Shown here one piece after another: positions 43,913 through 50,864 of a stretch of DNA of 64,000 nt (its first letter is position 1; each line of letters opens with the position of its first letter). This stretch comes from DATCYX01 sp963714425 (lineage in GTDB: Bacteria; Chloroflexota; Anaerolineae; Anaerolineales; UBA4823). Below the pieces are notes generated by a model. It had not been told where the DNA came from. It was given only the letters and a program-made list of their open reading frames with translations, and did no database searches. The stretch lies in the NCBI GenBank assembly GCA_963714425.1, contig CAVQOI010000001.1:62001-126000 (forward strand), written 5' to 3'. The translations under genes were made by a program, and so were the position numbers.

Positions 43913-44889
43913 CCCCCACCTCCAAACATGGCTTCAGCCATTTGCTCAATCATTGAAAGTCCGGTTATGTCGCGCTCAAACTCGGGTATTCGGGCGAGAA
44001 CTTCTCCACCAAATACTGTGTCAATTTTGGTCAGGTAATCTTTTTGCATGATCAAACGGTTCTTGAGATAGTCCGGGATATCTTGGTCAGCCAGCTCGGG
44101 AGGAATGACACGATTGACAATGTAGCCAGCAATGGGCACATCAAATTTCGCAAAAAGGCCAGCTGCCTTCTGGGTATCCAGGATAATCATTTCTTCAGGC
44201 GTCACCACAAAAAAGAAAGCCGTCTTCAGTTTATCTGTCAAAATACTCGAAGAGGTGTTGATGCGGTATTTAATATATTGCAATTCTTTGAGGATCAGAT
44301 CCTCTTCGCTTTCCTTATCGCGCTTCATCACGGATGCTACCTGATCGTACTCAGCCATCTCTTCACGTAATTTGGTGATTTTATCGATCCACTCGTCGTA
44401 TACTGATGCCATGCTCAAATAATACAATGCATGTCCCAAAGGGACTAAATCGTAGATGTAATAGTCGTATTTACCTCCGACCACGATATCTACAACCTCA
44501 TCAAAGATCGCGCTCTCTTCCATGGCGGGCTCTGCAGCAGCCGCTTGGATATAATTCTCGATCTCTTCCGGTATCTCCTCTAATCCATACATATCGCGAA
44601 TCTTCTGGCGAATCTCCTCTTGATATTCGTGGATCCGCCGGTCTGCATCAATCTCCTGGGCGTACAGGTTTTCCGTGATTTCGACCGGTCCTTTTCCAAA
44701 AATATCACGTTGGAAGATATCTGACAGACTGGCTTGAGGGTCTACTGAAAAGACCAGTACTTTATAACCTTGTTTGGCAAGCCAAAATGCCGCTGCCGCG
44801 CTAAAAGTCGTTTTTCCTAATCCCCCCTTTCCCCCAAACATGATATATCGTCTATCAGGATTTTTTTCAAAAATATCTCGAAGAGACAT
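43909..44889 (-). CDS. ArsA/Get3-like ATPase, first of a tandem pair
   Basis: Walker A is GGKGGLGKT and switch I keeps Asp (SVDPQASLSD), so this member probably hydrolyses ATP. The downstream switch II-like segment is altered to YDLVPLGHALYYL instead of DTAPTGHTLRLL. No cysteine occurs in the protein. Start ATG 44889 has GGAG six bases upstream; an earlier ATG at 44907 lacks a ribosome site. It is preceded in the operon by two small paralogous proteins and a CxxC thioredoxin-like protein. Confidence 0.88.
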   Translation of the reverse strand: MSLRDIFEKNPDRRYIMFGGKGGLGKTTFSAAAAFWLAKQGYKVLVFSVDPQASLSDIFQRDIFGKGPVEITENLYAQEIDADRRIHEYQEEIRQKIRDMYGLEEIPEEIENYIQAAAAEPAMEESAIFDEVVDIVVGGKYDYYIYDLVPLGHALYYLSMASVYDEWIDKITKLREEMAEYDQVASVMKRDKESEEDLILKELQYIKYRINTSSSILTDKLKTAFFFVVTPEEMIILDTQKAAGLFAKFDVPIAGYIVNRVIPPELADQDIPDYLKNRLIMQKDYLTKIDTVFGGEVLARIPEFERDITGLSMIEQMAEAMFGGGG

Positions 44890-45016
44890 AAGGTTCTCCA
44901 TGTTCATCGTAATTATTACTGATCATCCTGAATATGCTGGCCATCTCAACCTGGCTAGATAATTCCTCTCAGGGTCAGGAGAGTTAGCAGCAGGATGTTT
45001 GATAGATCCACGGCCG

Positions 45017-45286
45017 CTAGGCGAGAGCGTCTGTCAAGTCTTTCTCGCGCAACATGCGTCGCTTCCAGGTGCTGATTTGAGGCACCACGTAAGGGAGAAG
45101 GCGCAGGCTGTAGTAAGGTGGGAGGATGGGAATGCCCAGAAGATCACCCATTGTGATCAGAATAAAGAGATGCTCCATGCTTCCACGTGTCTTTAGCGCA
45201 TAGCGCGCCATGTCGTGTCCAGCCATGCCGTACAGGACACTTTTGAAGCTATCCATAAAACTATGTTTATTCTCATCGGCTGTCAT
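45017..45286 (-). CDS. Small membrane-associated protein of an ArsA-linked pair, copy 1
   Basis: At 89 residues it has a variable N-terminus and a conserved hydrophobic segment: MEHLFIL, GDLLGIPILPPYYSLRLLPY, then STWKRRMLREKDLTDALA. The Pro-rich hydrophobic part suggests a re-entrant or monotopic membrane segment. No Cys. It is a paralogue of the protein at 45357. No known family was recognised. GGAG precedes the ATG by six bases. Confidence 0.75.
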   Translation of the reverse strand: MTADENKHSFMDSFKSVLYGMAGHDMARYALKTRGSMEHLFILITMGDLLGIPILPPYYSLRLLPYVVPQISTWKRRMLREKDLTDALA

Positions 45287-45356
45287 TTTTACTCCTCATT
45301 GATTGTGAAGTCAGGTGCTTCCCAGTATGCTGTCTGAACATGTGGAGATATTTGGA

Positions 45357-45659
45357 TCAAGTAATTTCCTGGTCACACAGATCGGTCAAATCTCGCTCAC
45401 GTAACAGTGTCCGCTTCCAGCCCGTAATATTGGGCATAACATAAGGCAATAAACGCAGGGTGTAATACGGTGGCAAAACAGGCACGCCCAAGAGGTCACC
45501 GAATACAACCAAGATGAATAAATGCTCAAGATGGGCACGTTCTTTCTTTAGATCGCGTACCATCTCATAAACAGTCGCTCCATAAACCATATCGCCAATC
45601 GTTGTGGCGATCTGTTTTAGCACATATTGCCAGTTGGTGGGAGGCGGTTGTTTATTCAA
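45357..45659 (-). CDS. Small membrane-associated protein of an ArsA-linked pair, copy 2
   Basis: The 100-residue protein shares with its neighbour the pattern EHLFIL, GDLLG.P.LPPYY, LRLLPYV.P, WKR..LRE.DLTD over about 48 residues, with roughly 70% identity there, while the N-terminal halves are unrelated. It carries one Cys near the C-terminus (DLCDQEIT). The start is TTG 45659. The shared segment with a divergent N-terminus suggests that one face contacts a common partner, perhaps the ATPases. Confidence 0.7.
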   Translation of the reverse strand: MNKQPPPTNWQYVLKQIATTIGDMVYGATVYEMVRDLKKERAHLEHLFILVVFGDLLGVPVLPPYYTLRLLPYVMPNITGWKRTLLRERDLTDLCDQEIT

Positions 45660-45714
45660 TGCAATCCGATAGTAGCACTGGAAATGATCTTACGTATCGC
45701 GTCGGGGATCATGA

Positions 45715-46086
45715 TTATTCTGCACTGAATGCCGCAAGCATGGCATTTTCTAAGCCGATTTCATCCCAGCCCGTTACTTTGATGCGATGATCTATCACGA
45801 AGGTTGGATAACGTCGCACGCCATGCCGTATGGATTTGACGAGCCCTTGGAGCGAGCGGGGATCCCAGATGCGTATGAGCACGCGATCACCATACTTCGT
45901 AGCTAGGTCTAGTATTAACGAAGATAAGCGCTGGAACTCTTCTTGCCATTCAGGAGGATATTCGTCGATGCCTCGCTCATGAGGGGCGTCACCCAAATTG
46001 GCGCGCGCTATCAACATTTCACAAGACATGCAGACCCCCCAACCTTCGGGTATTGGGGAAATGACCTCTACCTGAATGGGTTTCAT
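45715..46086 (-). CDS. Thioredoxin-fold protein with CMSC motif
   Basis: The beta-alpha start IQVEVISPIPEGWGVCMSCEML places a CxxC (CMSC) at a redox or metal-thiolate site. Later RRYPTFVIDHRI supplies the cis-Pro strand of thioredoxin folds. At 123 residues it is about the size of the arsenic chaperone ArsD, which is also a thioredoxin-fold partner of ArsA, but the ArsD Cys pattern is not present. It is the first gene of the ArsA-like operon, downstream of the cstA terminator. Confidence 0.7.
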   Translation of the reverse strand: MKPIQVEVISPIPEGWGVCMSCEMLIARANLGDAPHERGIDEYPPEWQEEFQRLSSLILDLATKYGDRVLIRIWDPRSLQGLVKSIRHGVRRYPTFVIDHRIKVTGWDEIGLENAMLAAFSAE

Positions 46087-46101
46087 TGATCTTAGGCATA
46101 C

Positions 46102-46136
46102 GGTGAGCTACACACTATTGCAGTGTGTAGCTCACC
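46102..46136. terminator. 15-bp hairpin downstream of cstA
   Basis: Arms 46102-46116 and 46122-46136 are perfectly complementary around attgc, directly after the cstA stop and before the thioredoxin-like gene on the minus strand. It separates the two transcription units. Confidence 0.65.
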
Positions 46137-46151
46137 TCCGATCATGTGGAA

Positions 46152-47951
46152 CTATGCAGCTTTGGCTGGTGATACCTCTCGGAAGCGCTGGAAGGCTTTC
46201 AGCGCGTCCCAAGCCAGAATTAGCGCAGCAACAACCAAGAAGATGGCGATAACGCCAGCGATGATATTGCCGATCAAGCCATCAATTGGCATATCTGGCG
46301 TCCTGGCGATTTGTGCAAACACATTGTACGCCGTGATGATTAGCGCGGCAATTGTGGTTACGAACATGAACAAGAACGGGATGAGCGTCCACAGATAGTT
46401 CTTGCCATTTGACATCAGCCACAAAGTTACCAGCAGCAACGCCAGCGCTGCCATCAGTTGGTTCGCGCCACCAAAAAGGACCCAAATGCGAGCCCAAAAG
46501 CCGGTCCAGATCAGCAATGCAGAGAAGGCCAGTGCTACGATTGAGCCGAAGGAGACATTCCTGAATAAGGATATAGAATCGCCTAAGAACTCGGCTGAGG
46601 CCACACGCATGAAACGCACTACCAGGTACATGATCGTGAGGGCCATCAGCGTCAGGAAGACCGATCCATAAGGCAGTCCGAAGCTGGTTGGGACACCAAC
46701 TCGCGCCATCATCTCGCTCAAGCCCGTAGCGAATATACCCGCGTTCTTGCCTGCTGCCACGAGGAGCACATATCCCGGAGTCTCTGCTGTGCCAACGAAT
46801 CCTCGTGTGACGCCTACACCCACGACAGCAGTAAGAAGGGACAGTGTCGCCAGGAACATCTCGAGGAACATGGCGCCACCACCAACATACAGAGCGTCCG
46901 TCTCTTTTTCGAGCTGGCGTGCTGTCCCCGATGAAGAAACAAGGCTGTGCCACCCAGAGACAGCGCCACAGGCGATAGTCACAAAAAGTATCGGCCAAAG
47001 TGGTCCTAAGGCCAGGGGTGCTTTCTCGACCCCGGAGCAATCAGCGGCCAGACATAGGTTGCCGCCCCAGTTCGTAAATGCAGGGAAATCAGCCGGAAAA
47101 GCTGGACGCCATATTAGAAGGCCAATAGTACCTGCCAGGATGCCCAGGAAGACAATCCAGAAAGCCACGTAGTTGATCGGCTGCGCCCATCGCCAGATCG
47201 GCAGTACTGCACCAAAGTAGCAGATTACCAGCACTACCAGGCTCCAGACGAACTGCGCCTGAGTGACTGAGCCGAAGACCAGAGGTGGTTTTTCGCCACC
47301 ATTGATCGCCAGGAAGAGCGATTTCACGGCTGGAAGTGTGCCGAGCCAAATCCCCACAAATGCCAGGACAACCGTGATCAAGCTGGTGAGAATGATGTCC
47401 ATCTTCCACTTGTAAGTCATTTGACCCGCCAGCAAGCCTACACCAATCACCAGGAGGACTCCCAGAGGTACTGCGGGATTGGTCATCAGGTCATAGCCGA
47501 CGATTTTTCCAAATGCGCCCATAATGAGCAACAAGTAGAAGTAAATAAACATCAGCAAGATTGTACGAGCTCTAGGGGAAACGAATCGATAGCTCAATGC
47601 TCCGAAGCTTTGGCCCTCTTCCCGCACACCCATTATGATGGATGAATAGTCTTGCACCCATCCGATAAAGAATGTGCCAAAGATGACCCATAATAAAGCC
47701 GGCAGCCAGCCCCATTGGACGGCTACAATCGGCCCTACGATGGGACCTAACGCGGCAATGGACTTGAATTGATACCCGAACAATACATTTCGATTGGCGG
47801 GGGTGAAATCAACACCGTCCATGAACATCTTTGCTGGCGTGGCTTTCTTGTCGTCTGGTTTGACGATTCTAGTGTTGATGGTTTTTGCGTAAAAGCCATA
47901 GCCAACACCGATTGCTAACAACCCCACAACCAGGGTTATGACTGCGTTCAT
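46152..47951 (-). CDS. cstA: Carbon starvation protein CstA family transporter
   Basis: The 599-residue membrane protein has the CstA signatures FGYQFKSIAALGPIVGPIVA near the N-terminus and GWHSLVSSSGTARQLEKETDA in the middle, with about 16 helices overall. CstA proteins import peptides or pyruvate during carbon limitation. GGAG lies eight bases before the ATG. The N-terminal PANRNVLFGYQ block is fully conserved in style, so no truncation is suspected. Confidence 0.95.
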   Translation of the reverse strand: MNAVITLVVGLLAIGVGYGFYAKTINTRIVKPDDKKATPAKMFMDGVDFTPANRNVLFGYQFKSIAALGPIVGPIVAVQWGWLPALLWVIFGTFFIGWVQDYSSIIMGVREEGQSFGALSYRFVSPRARTILLMFIYFYLLLIMGAFGKIVGYDLMTNPAVPLGVLLVIGVGLLAGQMTYKWKMDIILTSLITVVLAFVGIWLGTLPAVKSLFLAINGGEKPPLVFGSVTQAQFVWSLVVLVICYFGAVLPIWRWAQPINYVAFWIVFLGILAGTIGLLIWRPAFPADFPAFTNWGGNLCLAADCSGVEKAPLALGPLWPILFVTIACGAVSGWHSLVSSSGTARQLEKETDALYVGGGAMFLEMFLATLSLLTAVVGVGVTRGFVGTAETPGYVLLVAAGKNAGIFATGLSEMMARVGVPTSFGLPYGSVFLTLMALTIMYLVVRFMRVASAEFLGDSISLFRNVSFGSIVALAFSALLIWTGFWARIWVLFGGANQLMAALALLLVTLWLMSNGKNYLWTLIPFLFMFVTTIAALIITAYNVFAQIARTPDMPIDGLIGNIIAGVIAIFLVVAALILAWDALKAFQRFREVSPAKAA

Positions 47952-48248
47952 CGCATATTCTCCTCATCACTACATAAATTGTGCTTGAGAAATGGTTTAG
48001 TAAGCGCATTTATGAAAATATAGACACCTCCTTCATAATGATCACAACCCCATAATCCCCCTTTATAAGTGTTGGAGGGTTGTTTGAGCATATAGTGTCC
48101 ACTTAATGAGCCGTACCTTTAATTGTAGAGGAATTCATCCCTGAGAGTCAAATGTAGATGATCACATCCACGGTATTACATAGAACACCTAAATTCTCCC
48201 ATTTGTTGTATACTACTCGATGCTAAACCCATCGAAATCGGAGCAGTC
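47952..48248. other. Divergent intergenic region between cstA and the TPR gene
   Basis: Contains the cstA ribosome site and AT-rich sequence. A TATACT at 48209-48214 could serve the TPR gene. A dyad atcataatg/cacaacccc pattern is not convincing. No gene is visible. Confidence 0.5.
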
Positions 48249-48857
48249 GTGAGTTTACCAACTTTGATCATATTAATAGGTCTCGCTTATGTCGTTCTCT
48301 TCGGTGGGTTATCCCTCCTCCGGCGGGAAGGATTATCGAGCAGGTTTGCTATCGAGGCAATGGCTATCACCTTGCTTATCAGTGGATTGGCTGCCTTTGC
48401 CAGTTTACAAATCCATCCCATCTTTTTTCTCGTCATTCTCTATCTGCTGACGATGCGTGTCCGGTTGCTGGTTGATATTGGCAACTTTTTTGCCCAACGT
48501 GGCCAATTTGACCGGGCTAACCGCATCTATCTTCTTGCAGAAAGGGCATGGCCTGATCAGACAGGTCAATTAGTTGTTCAGGTGAACCGCGCCACGGCGC
48601 TACTTCAAAATGGCTCATTAGACCAAGCAATTCTGGTTTTTACTGAAGTCCTACAAAAAGCCAGTCACGGTTATCTCGGCGTTAAATATGAGGCCGCATC
48701 TCACTATAATCTTGGTGTAGCATATCGGGAGAAGGATATGGAGACCCAGGCAAAGCGGGAATTCAAAGCCGTTTTGGAGACCTGGCCAGCTTCTCAATAT
48801 GCCCACCGCGCTGAATTAGCTCTGACCAAGTACCGTCAAAATAACATTAAGCAGTAG
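48249..48857 (+). CDS. Membrane protein with TPR repeats
   Basis: Two N-terminal helices (LIILIGLAYVVLFGGLSLL and a second around 40-65) are followed by three to four TPR-like helical hairpins: FAQRGQFDRANRIYLLAERAW, NRATALLQNGSLDQAILVF, YNLGVAYREKDMETQAKREF. Such proteins scaffold complexes at the membrane. It starts with GTG 48249, preceded by GGAG. After the stop a hairpin cactctttt/aaagagtg (about 48868) may terminate transcription. Confidence 0.75.
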   Translation: MSLPTLIILIGLAYVVLFGGLSLLRREGLSSRFAIEAMAITLLISGLAAFASLQIHPIFFLVILYLLTMRVRLLVDIGNFFAQRGQFDRANRIYLLAERAWPDQTGQLVVQVNRATALLQNGSLDQAILVFTEVLQKASHGYLGVKYEAASHYNLGVAYREKDMETQAKREFKAVLETWPASQYAHRAELALTKYRQNNIKQ

Positions 48858-48940
48858 CTATCATTAACAACACTCTTTTCAAAGAGTGGTTGCGGGGGGA
48901 TCATTAATTCCGATCTGGCCTTCAGGGCAAGGGATCGTCG

Positions 48941-49225
48941 TTAGATAAGTTCCAATTGGTCTTCTACAATTTGGAGGTCAGGCCAGGTTTTTTCAATCCA
49001 ACCCGGTATGGCTTGCAAACTGCGCTGCGTGAATCCATTGTCATTGCTCACCAAGGCACAGGCGATGACTGCCTCTTTCCAGGCATCATGGTGGTCGATT
49101 TCAGCAACAGAGATATTAAACTCGCGGTGCAGCCGTGCCAGGAGTGGTTTAAGGCGGCTGCGCTTCTGTTTGAGCGAAGTGCAGCCTGGGATCTGGAGGG
49201 TCAGCGTCAGGATTCCGACATGCAT
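48941..49225 (-). CDS. DUF503 family protein (YlxP-like)
   Basis: The 94-residue protein begins MHVGILTLTLQIPGCTSLKQKR and has FNISVAEIDHHDAW, the two DUF503 hallmarks. In many bacteria it is encoded near rbfA or infB and may bind RNA, but its role is unknown. Start ATG 49225 has AGGA six bases upstream; an upstream TTG at 49243 would lie in the promoter. It is divergent from the DUF4230 gene with a shared -10. Confidence 0.9.
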   Translation of the reverse strand: MHVGILTLTLQIPGCTSLKQKRSRLKPLLARLHREFNISVAEIDHHDAWKEAVIACALVSNDNGFTQRSLQAIPGWIEKTWPDLQIVEDQLELI

Positions 49226-49242
49226 AGAGAGTTCCTCGATCA

Positions 49243-49250
49243 AGTATAAT
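49243..49250. promoter_or_regulatory. Symmetric -10 box shared by DUF503 and DUF4230 genes
   Basis: AGTATAAT gives TATAAT on the plus strand (49245-49250), seven bases before the DUF4230 ATG, and TATACT on the minus strand (49248-49243), 17 bases before the DUF503 ATG. The plus-strand transcript would be leaderless. Confidence 0.55.
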
Positions 49251-49257
49251 TACTTTC

Positions 49258-49950
49258 ATGTCAAATGACAATAACCTACGGGGATGGGTCTTGGTCATTG
49301 GTGTGTTACTGATCCTGGCGGTGGGTGTGTTCGGCGTTGTTTATGCAGTGCAGCAGAGTGCCCGCCAGGCGCAACAGGCGATCCAGCCTGTGAGCGACCT
49401 CACCAGTAGCGTTGCCACTCAGGTCTCAGACTTTTTTCATCCCACCCCTACAATCCTGCCGGACCCAGTGACGATCATCCAGGGCATACGCTCGCTCTCC
49501 CGGTTAGAAACTATCCAGTACAGTATCGAGAAAGTAATCTCTGCCGAGACCAACCAGGGACCATTTGGTTTCCTGTTTGGAGATCGCGTAATCCTGGTGG
49601 CGCATGGCATTGTCATCGCCGGGATTGATTTGGAGAGGCTGGCTCCTGAACATCTCGAGGTGCGCGGAGGAGTTCTGTATGTCGAACTGCCCGAGGCGGA
49701 AATCTTCCTGTCTACCTTGGACAACGAAAAGTCTTATATCTACAACCGGGATACGGGTCTTCTCACCCATGGGAGCATTAATTTAGAAACCGAGGCTCGC
49801 CGGGCTGCGGAAATGGAAATCGAAAAAGCAGCCTTAGCAGACGGTATCCTGGACCAGGCGAGTAAGAACGCCAAATCTTATCTATATCGCCTGATGCGTG
49901 ACCTTGGATATCCCGAGGTGATTTTCACTCAACAACCAGCAGAAGATTGA
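49258..49950 (+). CDS. DUF4230 family membrane-anchored protein
   Basis: An N-terminal helix (GWVLVIGVLLILAVGVFGVVY) is followed by a Pro/Thr linker and a DUF4230 domain: IIQGIRSLSRLETIQYSIEKVI, VILVAHGIVIAGIDLERL and AEIFLSTLDNEKSYIYNRDTG. The C-terminal AAEMEIEKAALADGILDQAS is helical. The domain is probably extracytoplasmic; function unknown. No ribosome site precedes the ATG, in line with a leaderless transcript from the shared -10. Confidence 0.88.
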   Translation: MSNDNNLRGWVLVIGVLLILAVGVFGVVYAVQQSARQAQQAIQPVSDLTSSVATQVSDFFHPTPTILPDPVTIIQGIRSLSRLETIQYSIEKVISAETNQGPFGFLFGDRVILVAHGIVIAGIDLERLAPEHLEVRGGVLYVELPEAEIFLSTLDNEKSYIYNRDTGLLTHGSINLETEARRAAEMEIEKAALADGILDQASKNAKSYLYRLMRDLGYPEVIFTQQPAED

Positions 49951-50021
49951 TAGTTGAAATCAATTGTTTGGAAAATTTCACGTTACCGAAATATCCAACC
50001 GGTCATCCCAGTCTACAACCA

Positions 50022-50864
50022 TCAAGTCTTTTCTGTCCACGTTTGGTTTGCGTACTTGCCACAAACCAGCTCTTCAACTCTGCTTGTTTCAGCAGGGGTG
50101 AGCGCTGCCGGCACCAACTGGAGTCTTAGCGTTTGAGAGAAGGCTTCAGCGAATGCCCGGGCAGCGGCATCCCAGGATATACGCTGGCCTAATGCGCTTT
50201 CGACGGTCGTTGCGTGCTCCAATAGGCGGGAAGCCGCCTGCTCTCGATTCCCTTCGCTATCGAAGCGCAGCACTTGCGTTATCCGGGTTATATCTCCCCA
50301 TAAGGGCAGCGTGCCGTGCTGTAAGACACCATCCCGCCGCCGCGCCTGAGCGCTGCCAACCAGCTTCTTCCCGTTTATGGTAATTTCGTAATTAGAGGGT
50401 GCTTCGAAACAGACCGGGCCAGGGGGGTTTTCACTCGATTCCAGATCTGCTCGTGGGTTCGCTTGTACAGCAAGATTCAATGTCTCCAGGGCAACCAGCA
50501 GCGCCTCGGACAGTCGCCGGTAGCTTTCGAGCACACCACCTGTCAGGCGTGGGTCATCCTGGGGGCCAATCACCGAATAGGTTAACTCATCGGTGTGCAG
50601 AATGGCTCTGCCGCCGGTGGGGCGCCGAACCAGATCCCAGCCGCGCTCGCGTAAGCGGGGTATGTCGACGTCAAAAATTGGCTGCGCATAGCCCAAGGAA
50701 AGACAGGCAGGCTCCCAGGCGTATAAGCGCAGGGTGGGGGGCGCTTCCCGGCTACCTACAGCTTCGAGGATGGCCTCATCGATAGCCATATTCCATGCGC
50801 CTTGCTCAGAGGGCGTTTCAATTAATCTCCACTCGGAGAGGGGAAAATCAAGGTCCAAAGTCAT
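50022..50864 (-). CDS. lipM: Octanoyltransferase LipM (lipoate protein ligase family)
   Basis: The BPL/LPL fold is marked by RRPTGGRAILHTDELTYSV and KKLVGSAQARRRDGVLQHG. The Cys in GPVCFEAPSNYEI matches the catalytic Cys of LipM rather than a pure ligase, so octanoyl transfer from ACP to GcvH or E2 is likely. Its ATG directly follows the stop of the upstream Thr/Pro-rich gene with no gap, so it is cotranscribed with that gene and the DapA-like gene. Confidence 0.9.
   Translation of the reverse strand: MTLDLDFPLSEWRLIETPSEQGAWNMAIDEAILEAVGSREAPPTLRLYAWEPACLSLGYAQPIFDVDIPRLRERGWDLVRRPTGGRAILHTDELTYSVIGPQDDPRLTGGVLESYRRLSEALLVALETLNLAVQANPRADLESSENPPGPVCFEAPSNYEITINGKKLVGSAQARRRDGVLQHGTLPLWGDITRITQVLRFDSEGNREQAASRLLEHATTVESALGQRISWDAAARAFAEAFSQTLRLQLVPAALTPAETSRVEELVCGKYANQTWTEKT

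Noticed and set aside
42932..46086. Arsenic resistance operon
   Set aside because: Neither ATPase has a cysteine, and no ArsB, ArsC, ArsR or ArsD with its Cys pattern is present.
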